A stretch of 6,409 nucleotides of DNA, from NCBI GenBank assembly GCA_013298375.1, contig JAAFHM010000280.1, positions 1 through 6,409 on the forward strand, written 5' to 3'. The notes beneath the pieces were generated by a model, which was given only the letters and a program-made list of their open reading frames with translations, had not been told where the DNA came from and ran no database searches. The position numbers were made by a program, and so were the translations under genes. Of the stretch, positions 1-6,409 are shown piece by piece. This DNA is from Ignavibacteria bacterium (GTDB lineage Bacteria; Bacteroidota; Ignavibacteria; Kapaibacteriales; UBA4661). Each line of letters begins with the position of its first letter. The first letter of the stretch is position 1.

Positions 1-2195
1 ACGAAGGTGGTCGAAAAATCTGCCGCATTTGTGCCGGAAATCGTGACATTACTGAGAGAAAGTGCTGCCAAGCCAGCATTATTGACCAATGCTTGCGCCG
101 AGCCGGGCGTATTAAAATCCATCAATGGCGAAACAAGCATTTGTGCGCCCAATGAAGGACGAATATTGTACGGAACTGATAAACGCTCATAGTTCAAATA
201 ACCATTATCGGCAAGAAACACAACGACAAATTCTGCCGTCCGCAAACCCGTTCCTTGAAGCGCTGTTGGGGTGAGTTGAAGGCTAAAAATGGCTGTCTGC
301 GCGGTATTGGTCGGCATTGTGCCAAGCGTTTGTGCTTGTTCAAATGCTACCGCTTTGCCGTCCAATGAGCGCAGTTCAATTCGTGCATTTTGCGCCGTTG
401 CCAGCACATTCAGCACCGAAAACCGTACTGAAACGGGCTGCACGTCCTGAACCACACCCGTAGCCGCACCAATACTCACACTTTGCACCGTCAAGCCCGC
501 CGGAGAAGCTGTAAGCGCTTGCAGGGCATTGAGTCGTCCAAAAAATCCAAGCGGTCGGTTCGATGGTGAACCCGCACCAAGCAAGATATTATCCGATGTT
601 CCACGAATTTGCTGAATAATTTGGCGCGGGGTCAAATTGGGACGACGACTGCGGAGCAGTGCCGCCACACCAGCCGCCATCGGCGTTGCCATGGATGTTC
701 CTGAAAATTCATCGGTATAAGCATTGCCCGTCGCGGTGCTGAGAATAGATTCGCCGGGGGCAAACACATCCACAAGCAAGCCAAAATCGCTGCTTGGCGT
801 GGCGCGGTCGGCTTGATTGCTGGAGCCAACGGCAAGAACATTATCGTAGGAAGCAGGAAATTCGGTGTTGTCGGTCACGCCGCCAGTATTGCCTGCGGCA
901 GCCACCACCAATGCGCCCATATCTGTCGCGGTGTTGACGATATCTTGTTCAAAACGGCTATACCGCCGACCGCCAAAACTGCATACAATCACTTTTGCGC
1001 CCATCTGCGCGGCGTACAAGATTGCTTCGTAGCCCCGATAAATCCCGTCAATACGGTCTCCGTCGGTGCCGCACTTAATCGGAAGCAGCTTGCAATGCGG
1101 CGCAATACCAGTGCCGCCCAGCATATTGTTCATCTGTGCGGCGATACTTCCGGCAACGTGTGTGCCGTGATTCGGCAGTTCGCTTGGCACAAGTCCGCCT
1201 CTGAAGCGGAGTTTGGGGTCGTTGTCTTCGCGGAAATTTCCTTGCAAAAGATCGGCTTCGCGGGCAGCACCAACAAAATCCCACCCGTGCCAATCATCAA
1301 TTTTTCCGTTTCCATCATCGTCCAGACCGTTTGAGCGCTTGTCGCGTCCTTGCGCGTCACGTCCGGACTCGCCCGGATTCGTCCAAATGCTCGCCGCCAA
1401 ATCCTCATGCTCCCAATCTACACCCGTATCGCAAACGGCAACAACGACGCTCGAATCGCCCCGCGTCAGTGTCCACGCCTCTTGCGCACGAATGCGCTGC
1501 CAGTGGTATTGCCGCGAAAAAAGCGGGTCATTCGGTGTTGGAAATAAGGTTTGACGGGCTTGAAGCGTTTGCATCGGCTCGGCGTATTCAACATCGGGCA
1601 GTGCTTCCAAATCAGCGCACAAGCGGCGTACATCGGTCGGGGCGGTAAAAAGAATTGTTGTGAAAAAAATGTCCTTACCTGTGGGAGGTGCGCTTACGCG
1701 CCGCACGCCAAGCGGCAATTCCCGAACCGACTGCACGGAATATGCCGAAAGGACGGCTCCTACCGCCTCGTGGATAACGACACCGCTTGCGTCCGCAATG
1801 ATACGCTGTTTCGTTTTGAGATACAAGCCCATCGTGTGCTTGGGTACAGCATTGTTGCTAAGGTTTACGTTCAGTTTGATGGTTGATTCGTTGCCAAACT
1901 TTTCATCCGGCGCGGCGCAAACTTTTGCGAGTGAAGAATATCCATTCGCCAAATGCTTCCCCGCAGCCACTAGCCGCAGCGGTGCTTGCTTCTGCGGCGC
2001 AAGCGCGGATGCTTGACCTGGCCAATCACTTCTGTCAACACGTCCGCTTGAAAGCGGCTGTGCCAGAAGTGTTGTCGGCAATATGGCAGTGGAAATTATC
2101 ATAACGAGATTGCTCACAATGAGACACAAGCAAAACAAGAAAAAATGACAACAGGGATAAACCCGAATGTTTTGGAAGCAAGATTTCATCAGCAT
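1..2195 (-). CDS. Secreted subtilisin-like (S8) serine protease, N-terminal 731 codons, cut by the left window edge
   Basis: Reading from an ATG at 2195 down to base 3 gives one uninterrupted frame; the in-frame upstream stop is at 2217-2219, and no stop is met before the window edge. Residues 1-45 form a signal peptide: K4 and R11, then a long hydrophobic stretch ending TLLA/QP. Residues ~75-210 look like a propeptide ending in PDVEYAEP (200-207), as in inhibitor-I9-type prodomains. The peptidase domain follows: Asp256 in AVCDTGVD, His343 in NHGTHVAG, oxyanion Asn436 in AAAGN and Ser501 in GTSMATP, so the catalytic set is complete. DDDGNGKIDDWHGWDF (292-307) is the acidic, probably calcium-binding insertion common in extracellular subtilases. 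After ~560 comes a beta-rich region, and from ~688 the start of an Ig-like domain (VTISGTNAADF). The role is extracellular proteolysis. A T9SS sorting domain beyond the edge is likely but unseen. Other in-frame starts are 2189 and 2102; no Shine-Dalgarno settles the choice. The gene is divergent from the two downstream genes. Confidence 0.95.
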   Translation of the reverse strand, partial: MLMKSCFQNIRVYPCCHFFLFCLCLIVSNLVMIISTAILPTTLLAQPLSSGRVDRSDWPGQASALAPQKQAPLRLVAAGKHLANGYSSLAKVCAAPDEKFGNESTIKLNVNLSNNAVPKHTMGLYLKTKQRIIADASGVVIHEAVGAVLSAYSVQSVRELPLGVRRVSAPPTGKDIFFTTILFTAPTDVRRLCADLEALPDVEYAEPMQTLQARQTLFPTPNDPLFSRQYHWQRIRAQEAWTLTRGDSSVVVAVCDTGVDWEHEDLAASIWTNPGESGRDAQGRDKRSNGLDDDGNGKIDDWHGWDFVGAAREADLLQGNFREDNDPKLRFRGGLVPSELPNHGTHVAGSIAAQMNNMLGGTGIAPHCKLLPIKCGTDGDRIDGIYRGYEAILYAAQMGAKVIVCSFGGRRYSRFEQDIVNTATDMGALVVAAAGNTGGVTDNTEFPASYDNVLAVGSSNQADRATPSSDFGLLVDVFAPGESILSTATGNAYTDEFSGTSMATPMAAGVAALLRSRRPNLTPRQIIQQIRGTSDNILLGAGSPSNRPLGFFGRLNALQALTASPAGLTVQSVSIGAATGVVQDVQPVSVRFSVLNVLATAQNARIELRSLDGKAVAFEQAQTLGTMPTNTAQTAIFSLQLTPTALQGTGLRTAEFVVVFLADNGYLNYERLSVPYNIRPSLGAQMLVSPLMDFNTPGSAQALVNNAGLAALSLSNVTISGTNAADFSTTF

Positions 2196-2327
2196 TTGAG
2201 CGAAGTTTCGCAATAATCAATGTAGCTACGCAAGAACACCTGCAAAAATCATGCTGAAATTCCGTGCCAAGTATTTTTTCTGAAAATATCGCCACTCAAT
2301 AGTTGTTCAAAAAGCCTTCATAGTGTA

Positions 2328-2347
2328 TATTTCCAGTGCGGGAAATA
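2328..2347. promoter_or_regulatory. 20-bp perfect dyad, candidate operator
   Basis: The sequence is TATTTCC, a six-base spacer, then GGAAATA: a perfect 7-bp inverted repeat centred near 2337. It lies between the two divergent transcription units and ends one base before a candidate plus-strand -35 element. Size and symmetry suit a dimeric helix-turn-helix regulator. It could also form a small hairpin in an RNA reading leftward. The repeat is seen directly; binding is inferred. Confidence 0.4.
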
Positions 2348-2348
2348 C

Positions 2349-2377
2349 TTGCTACCCAAATCCAAATATTGTATAGC
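2349..2377 (+). promoter_or_regulatory. Candidate sigma-70-like promoter for the coupled gene pair
   Basis: TTGCTA (2349-2354) and TATAGC (2372-2377) are separated by 17 bases, and each matches the sigma-70 consensus at four of six positions. Transcription would begin near 2384, giving a leader of about 150 bases before the ATG at 2538. The adjacent upstream dyad is placed where a regulator could act on it. The match is weak and other hexamer pairs are possible. Confidence 0.3.
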
Positions 2378-2406
2378 GACAAACAGGGGCTATGACTTTT
2401 GGGTAG
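2352..2406 (+). repeat. 9-bp perfect inverted repeat flanking the candidate -10 region
   Basis: CTACCCAAA (2352-2360) is the exact reverse complement of TTTGGGTAG (2398-2406), with 37 bases between. The left arm overlaps the candidate -35 hexamer and the right arm lies in the probable leader. Two separated operator half-sites, or a cruciform or stem-loop, are possible readings. No known riboswitch is recognised. Confidence 0.35.
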
Positions 2407-2526
2407 AGAAAATTATGACGAAAAGCACCGTAACTCCTTCATCAATAAACGGTTCTTGCTTAGAGAGAACGATGCTATACCATTGAAACAATCTCGCTAT
2501 TCCCATGTATTATCACTTTTTTCTTC

Positions 2527-2532
2527 GAGGTG
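2527..2532 (+). promoter_or_regulatory. Ribosome binding site that sets the start at 2538
   Basis: GAGGTG ends five bases before the ATG at 2538. It favours this ATG over the in-frame ATG at 2505, which would add eleven residues ahead of a standard signal peptide and would have the ribosome site inside the coding sequence. Confidence 0.65.
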
Positions 2533-2537
2533 TTGCT

Positions 2538-4241
2538 ATGAAACCCTTCCCCTATCTGCGTGGCTTTTGTCTGAAAGCCTTATTCTACTTTGCTTGCGGG
2601 GCTTCGCTTTTTGCTCAACCTGCGCAAGACACGCTGTATATCAATTTCAACTCGCACTGCGAAGAAAGCGACAAAGATCCGGCGGGCGTAACGCTGAACT
2701 ATGCCGCTAATCAAACGCAATACACCCAATACCGCGCTTACGTCAAGCAAATTGCCGATATGGTGCGCTCGAAGGGCGGAAAGTGGAACTACCAATCGGA
2801 TTGGAATTTCCTGCTTGCGGCGCAGCAATTTGATAAAGGCGACGCTTCGACCAATGGAAAAAATCTCTTGCGCTGGATGGCGGAAGACAACAACGGACAA
2901 ATTCAACTCGACCCCCACGCCCACCAAAACCAGTACAATTATGCCGATGTCGCCTATCTGCTCGACCAGCTTTCGCCCACGATAAAATCATCAAAAAATG
3001 TCGGCGGTTTTACGTGGAATGGTCCAATGGGAGCGCAAACACTGATGGGAATGACCGCCGCAGGTTTTACGTGGGATTCCCTGGCAAAGGGTTTGCGAGG
3101 ACGCAAATACCCGACCTACACGTGGAAAGCAGAAGTGCTGCTCGGCGGTGCAACGTACGATTATCGCCGAATGCAAACCGGACACGGCAACGACCTCAAT
3201 CATAGCGGCGCATGGCGACCCCGCGACACTACCAGCACGGGCTATATGAATCATACCTGCACGGCAGCATTGGCAAATATCGGTGTTGGCGACGATGCGC
3301 TCATCGACAGTACAAAGCCCGTCGCAACGGTTGTCACAGAAATAATGACAAAGGTACGGGCAGCCATTACGGCAATGCGGGCAAATCGCGGAAAGTTTTT
3401 TACGATGCAAATTCAAACAAATCAACGCGATTTCTCGCGGGCGGGATATCTGGATAAAATCAATATTTTGCTTGATTCTCTGCGCCCCCTGGCGGCTTCG
3501 GGGCAAATCAAATGGGCGACCCACAGCGAAAAAGCCGCAGCGTGGAAAGCGCTCTACAATGAACAACCCAACTTTTACCCCTTGACCAACGGCGTTGACC
3601 AGTGTTCAACGCCTCCATCCGGCACACCAGCGCTCACACCATCGGTGGCAACATTGCCTGATTTCGGTAGTGTCAATATCGGCAAAACATCGTCCGTGCA
3701 GAGCTACACGCTCACTGGTTCTCGCCTCGCAGCAATCGTGTCAGTATCGGCTTCGCAGGGTTTTCAAGTCGCAAATAGCGCTACGGGGCAATTCGCCAGC
3801 ACACTCACACTCACGCCAAGCGGCGGGAACCTCTCCGCACAAGTCTTTGTGCGCTTTGCGCCAACTTCTGCGGGAGCCATTTCCGGTACAATTACTCACG
3901 CAAGCGGCTCGGCAACAGCAACGACGCGCCTGAGCGGTACGGCACTGCTCCCAAGCGCCGTGCGTAATGAACAAGGCGCAGTTATTTTCGCCGTAGCACC
4001 AAACCCGATTACGGACGAAATGCGTGTAGAATTTACACTATCTCGTGCAGAGCGCGTCAAATTGAGTTTGTACAATGCACTTGGTCAAGAAACAGCATCG
4101 TTACTTGATGTTGAATTGCCCGGTGGTCAACACAGCTATCAATTTTCACAAACCGTATTACCAAGCGCTTTTGGAGCATATTTTCTCCGCCTTCAAACAC
4201 CAACATTTACCCACACTCAAACCGTACAGGTGCAACCATGA
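2538..4241 (+). CDS. T9SS-exported protein with deacetylase-like barrel and Ig-like domain (567 aa)
   Basis: A signal peptide covers residues 1-26 (MKPFPYLRGF, hydrophobic core, cleavage about SLFA/Q). Residues ~30-345 are an uncharacterised catalytic-looking domain. A beta strand ends in NFNSHCEE (36-43, His40), an alpha/beta segment follows, then IQLDPHAHQ (122-130, His127 and His129), and later strands lead to KWATHSEKAA (325-334). This order resembles the glycoside hydrolase/deacetylase (NodB-like) beta/alpha barrel, but the canonical TFDD and H(S/T)xxH sequences are absent, so substrate and activity are unknown. Residues ~364-470 form an Ig-like beta domain of the kind common in secreted FCB-group proteins (DFGSVNIGK, RFAPTSAGA, SGTA). 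Residues ~484-567 are a T9SS type A sorting domain (VAPNP at 486-490, LYNALGQE, FGAYFLRL), implying outer-membrane export and cell-surface attachment or release. The start is 2538 by ribosome site and signal peptide. The stop overlaps the next gene's ATG. The barrel assignment is inference; the export signals are clear. Confidence 0.9.
   Translation: MKPFPYLRGFCLKALFYFACGASLFAQPAQDTLYINFNSHCEESDKDPAGVTLNYAANQTQYTQYRAYVKQIADMVRSKGGKWNYQSDWNFLLAAQQFDKGDASTNGKNLLRWMAEDNNGQIQLDPHAHQNQYNYADVAYLLDQLSPTIKSSKNVGGFTWNGPMGAQTLMGMTAAGFTWDSLAKGLRGRKYPTYTWKAEVLLGGATYDYRRMQTGHGNDLNHSGAWRPRDTTSTGYMNHTCTAALANIGVGDDALIDSTKPVATVVTEIMTKVRAAITAMRANRGKFFTMQIQTNQRDFSRAGYLDKINILLDSLRPLAASGQIKWATHSEKAAAWKALYNEQPNFYPLTNGVDQCSTPPSGTPALTPSVATLPDFGSVNIGKTSSVQSYTLTGSRLAAIVSVSASQGFQVANSATGQFASTLTLTPSGGNLSAQVFVRFAPTSAGAISGTITHASGSATATTRLSGTALLPSAVRNEQGAVIFAVAPNPITDEMRVEFTLSRAERVKLSLYNALGQETASLLDVELPGGQHSYQFSQTVLPSAFGAYFLRLQTPTFTHTQTVQVQP
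4228..4232 (+). promoter_or_regulatory. Ribosome binding site inside the end of the upstream gene
   Basis: AGGTG lies five bases before the ATG at 4238, the same core and spacing as in GAGGTG before the upstream gene. It sits inside the last codons of that gene, and with the ATGA overlap it indicates coupled translation. Confidence 0.55.
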
Positions 4242-6229
4242 AATTAGCTTTGATGATTATTGCTTGGCTTATTGTTAGCATAACAAGCATATCCGCTCAA
4301 ACCTTTATTGCGCCTCGTGCTGTTGAGAATAACAAGTATGTTTATATGAACGTGGTGATGAATTGCCATGATTTTTCGCAGGTGAAAACTTCCTACGCGA
4401 CGCTCTCACGGCTCTTTGCAATCTATCGCAAGTATAACATCATCGCCGATTTTTATTTTACCGAACAGCTTGCACAGCGCTTAGAGTGGAGTTATGCGGG
4501 ATTTCTGGACTCGCTGCGCCGCGCCGGAATGGGCATCAATATTCATCACCGCTCTCCACATGCACTGAATTTTCGCCCGACTCGCCGCGAAGCACAAAAT
4601 CCGCAACTTGGCATCATTACTCTTTTCCGGCAGGGAAAAACGGACGAAGCGATTGCCGAGTGCGAAAAATGGGAACGTCGGCGCGTCAATGTTGCCACCG
4701 GCGGCTTAGATTCTGCCTTGGGTGGGTATGATTTTATTGAGCAGAAGTCCGGAACGAAGCCCGTTTGCGTGGGGTTTGGCATTAGCGGAAATTTCGATGC
4801 GGACAGCCTTGCCATTGGCGCAATGATTCCTCTGAAAAAATCCGGCTTACGCGCCACGGTTGATGAACACGAGGGCGGCGCTGATGCGACGTATCCGTTT
4901 ATGTCCATTCGGGGCGTACTCGCGCGTCCTTCCGACAGCAGCATCACGCGCTGGGCGGCTGGAACGATGAAAAGTGATACGTTTTGGTGGAAAATGGTTC
5001 TCACGCCCGATGCGGACGCTTACAGCCCGCGCCGTTATGCGGAGCGTCAGATGGCGCAGGTGAACCGCAACCAGCTCACGCTGATAAACGCCATCATGCA
5101 CGAAACTGATTTTAGCTACGACCGTCCCCCATTTTATTCGGTGTATTACGTCGAAGGCACATCCGGCGCGACAAATCCCGTTCCCTACGACACGACGGCG
5201 TTTCCCACAGACCGCATTATTCCTTGGTCACAGCGCCAAAAAGACGCAATTTGGGCGAAGTATGATTCGCTGATGCAATACATCGGGACGCATCCGAATA
5301 TTCGCACGATTACCATGCAAAGCCTCATAAACACTCTTTCGGACGACCGTGAGCGCTCCATTTCCCGTGAACAATGCCGCAATTTGGCAAGTCAAATTCT
5401 CACACAGGCTTCCGGCACAAGTTTCCGCCTACCAACAAAAAACTTTTTTACGATTCCGCAAACAACCGATTATTTTTCGCTTGCCGACAGTTACTATGCG
5501 CTTCAACGTTCACTTGCCGAATATGCCCGCACGGGGCGATTGCCAGAGTCACTGACATTACGCGACCTTGTACCGCCATTAGGCAATGGAACTGTCTTAA
5601 CAGCAACGTTTTCGCCTACTCTCAATGACGCACTGTCGGTAATACGCGCTCAAGACAGCCTCCTTTTGCTACAAACCGCACAAAATCGCTACGGCGGACG
5701 TATGCCGACGAGTATTGCACTTGGAACACGCTCATTGAACACGTTGGAATACTTCGTGCTGCTGGCACGGGCATTTCAAGCGGCAGACGGCGGCTCTGCA
5801 AGCGGCACGAGCGCTCTTGAAGCAAGGACGATTGCTATTCCGGCAGCGCTCACCCCTCCGTCGGGTGCTATGCCGAGTCAAAATGGTCCGACAAACTGGA
5901 CGGTAAAGCCCTTGCGCCGTCTGGCATCCGTTCCGACCTCGGTGCGCACCGAAGAAAATAGTTCCGATGGCGCACCCTTACTGGTTTCGCCCAATCCTAT
6001 TTCGTTGGATGATGTTCGTGTGGAATATACACTTTCTTCTCCTTCTTCTGTCAATCTTTATCTTATCAATTCTTTGGGGCAGAAGGTTTTGGCGATGCCT
6101 TCAGAAAACAGCCCTCAAGGGAAAACGAATATCGTTTTGAATATACACGAACTGCCACAAGGCTCATACACACTATGCGTAGAAGCGGAAACACAACGGA
6201 TGGCACGCCTTATTCACATCATTCGCTAA
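4238..6229 (+). CDS. T9SS-exported protein with deacetylase-like barrel and possible pseudomurein-binding-type repeats (663 aa)
   Basis: A signal peptide spans residues 1-20 (MKLALMIIAWLIVSITSISA/Q). Residues ~30-370 look like a second glycoside hydrolase/deacetylase-type barrel. Strand one ends in MNCHDF (41-46), strand two is IIADFYFTEQLA (68-79), and the third motif is INIHHRSPHAL (100-110), whose H104 and H108 have the H-x3-H spacing of the NodB metal motif. The late segment IRTITMQSLI (355-364) resembles the closing strand of these barrels. Residues ~410-516 hold two segments resembling pseudomurein-binding repeats: SLADSYYAL...GRLPESLTL (414-441) and YGGRMPTSIALGTRSLNTLE (485-504) followed by YFVLLARAF. 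A low-complexity linker (~517-578) leads to a T9SS type A sorting domain at ~581-663 (VSPNP, VEYTL, LINSLGQKV, LPQGSYTL). The product is predicted to be exported and to act on a cell-envelope or extracellular polysaccharide; the substrate is unknown. The ATG overlaps the upstream stop by four bases, so the genes are probably co-transcribed and coupled. Confidence 0.9.
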   Translation: MKLALMIIAWLIVSITSISAQTFIAPRAVENNKYVYMNVVMNCHDFSQVKTSYATLSRLFAIYRKYNIIADFYFTEQLAQRLEWSYAGFLDSLRRAGMGINIHHRSPHALNFRPTRREAQNPQLGIITLFRQGKTDEAIAECEKWERRRVNVATGGLDSALGGYDFIEQKSGTKPVCVGFGISGNFDADSLAIGAMIPLKKSGLRATVDEHEGGADATYPFMSIRGVLARPSDSSITRWAAGTMKSDTFWWKMVLTPDADAYSPRRYAERQMAQVNRNQLTLINAIMHETDFSYDRPPFYSVYYVEGTSGATNPVPYDTTAFPTDRIIPWSQRQKDAIWAKYDSLMQYIGTHPNIRTITMQSLINTLSDDRERSISREQCRNLASQILTQASGTSFRLPTKNFFTIPQTTDYFSLADSYYALQRSLAEYARTGRLPESLTLRDLVPPLGNGTVLTATFSPTLNDALSVIRAQDSLLLLQTAQNRYGGRMPTSIALGTRSLNTLEYFVLLARAFQAADGGSASGTSALEARTIAIPAALTPPSGAMPSQNGPTNWTVKPLRRLASVPTSVRTEENSSDGAPLLVSPNPISLDDVRVEYTLSSPSSVNLYLINSLGQKVLAMPSENSPQGKTNIVLNIHELPQGSYTLCVEAETQRMARLIHIIR

Positions 6230-6240
6230 AGCAAGCACTC

Positions 6241-6261
6241 CTGTTTTTAACAGCAATTTTT
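6241..6261 (+). terminator. Weak possible intrinsic terminator
   Basis: CTGTT (6241-6245), a TTT loop and AACAG (6249-6253) form a perfect 5-bp stem, followed three bases later by five T's (6257-6261). The position, 12 bases after the stop codon, suits a terminator. The stem is short and low in GC, so its strength is doubtful. Confidence 0.3.
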
Positions 6262-6286
6262 CTCCATTTCTTTTTTCTCCATTTCT
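6257..6286. repeat. Perfect 15-bp tandem repeat, two copies
   Basis: The unit TTTTTCTCCATTTCT occurs at 6257-6271 and again immediately at 6272-6286 with no mismatch. A degenerate third fragment (CTTTTCTCCG) follows at 6291-6300. It is probably a slippage-generated microrepeat just after the coupled gene pair. Confidence 0.85.
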
Positions 6287-6409
6287 CTGGCTTTTCTCCG
6301 ATAAATTCAGCATATTCGGCAAAAAAATACCCTTTCCTTCACTTCTTTCTGTGTGTTATGGTGAACTTTACTTCTGCTCGAAGCCGTTCGGTCACGCTTC
6401 ATTTGCGGG

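Larger units (their letters stand above)
2196..2537. other. Divergent intergenic region
   Basis: This 342-base stretch separates the minus-strand protease from the plus-strand pair and should carry the control sites for both. It is more AT-rich than the genes. I see two perfect inverted repeats and one plausible plus-strand sigma-70-like promoter (listed separately). I see no tRNA, riboswitch or convincing small gene. Short open frames crossing the region look like chance readings with no family resemblance. For the minus-strand protease I could not identify a convincing -10/-35 pair. Confidence 0.7.
6230..6409. other. Downstream noncoding region to the right edge
   Basis: This is a pyrimidine-rich stretch after the stop codon. 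It contains the hairpin and tandem repeat listed separately. A plus-strand ATG at 6358 opens 17 codons to the window edge (MVNFTSARSR...) and could start a next gene, but it has no ribosome site. A minus-strand frame enters from the edge and stops at 6307-6309; neither frame is recognisable. No clear gene can be supported here. Confidence 0.5.

Noticed and set aside
813..1334. Plus-strand open frame of 173 codons inside the protease gene
   Set aside because: The opposite strand encodes the conserved subtilase catalytic blocks; this is an antisense shadow of a GC-rich gene.
2253..2269. Sigma-54-like TGGCACGG on the minus strand upstream of the protease
   Set aside because: The -24 half looks good, but the required GC dinucleotide of the -12 element is not at the right spacing.
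2035..2295. Minus-strand open frame of 86 codons beginning MAIFSEKILG
   Set aside because: It overlaps the protease signal-peptide region in another frame, has no family resemblance, and its hydrophobic part mirrors the AT-rich leader of the real gene.
2482..2492. Short hairpin ATTG-AAA-CAAT in the leader of the coupled genes
   Set aside because: A four-base AT-rich stem is expected by chance in a region of this size.
2505..2537. Upstream ATG at 2505 as start of the 567-residue protein
   Set aside because: It would add eleven residues before a typical signal peptide and swallow the GAGGTG ribosome site that serves the ATG at 2538.
2991..3566. Minus-strand open frame of 191 codons
   Set aside because: It lies antisense to the first barrel protein, has no recognisable domain and no plausible start context.
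6358..6408. Start of a further plus-strand gene (MVNFTSARSR...)
   Set aside because: Only 17 codons are visible, with no ribosome site or family signal; a minus-strand frame is equally open there.

Overview
The window reads as a piece of a chromosome from a bacterium of the FCB (Bacteroidota/Chlorobiota) superphylum. The main clue is that both complete genes end in a type IX secretion system (T9SS) type A C-terminal sorting domain, with the usual 'PNP...V.v.ytL......v.l.l.n.lGq' pattern. Both complete genes also have short Shine-Dalgarno-like sequences (GAGGTG and AGGTG), which are unusual in core Bacteroidetes. Together with the roughly 50% GC content, this makes a Chlorobi/Ignavibacteria/Kapabacteria-like relative more likely than a typical Bacteroidetes; this placement is inference.

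Layout: (1) Bases 1-2195 on the minus strand hold the N-terminal 731 codons of a secreted subtilisin-family (S8) serine protease. It has a signal peptide, propeptide, complete Asp-His-Asn-Ser catalytic set and a downstream beta domain, and it runs off the left edge. (2) Bases 2196-2537 are a divergent intergenic region with two clear inverted repeats and a plausible plus-strand promoter. (3) Bases 2538-4241 encode a 567-residue secreted protein: signal peptide, a probable NodB/polysaccharide-deacetylase-like beta/alpha barrel, an Ig-like beta domain and a T9SS sorting domain. (4) Bases 4238-6229 encode a 663-residue secreted protein: signal peptide, a second deacetylase-like barrel, two segments resembling pseudomurein-binding repeats, a linker and a T9SS sorting domain. 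Its ATG overlaps the stop of the previous gene (ATGA), so the two are translationally coupled. (5) Bases 6230-6409 are mostly noncoding, with a weak hairpin/T-run and a perfect 15-bp tandem repeat.

Taken together, this is an exported-protein locus. A coupled pair of probable carbohydrate-active barrel proteins, one with a possible wall-binding module, is transcribed away from a secreted protease. The two barrels lack the canonical NodB metal-site sequence but keep His-rich motifs at equivalent places. No RNA gene, CRISPR array, transposase or integration site was seen.
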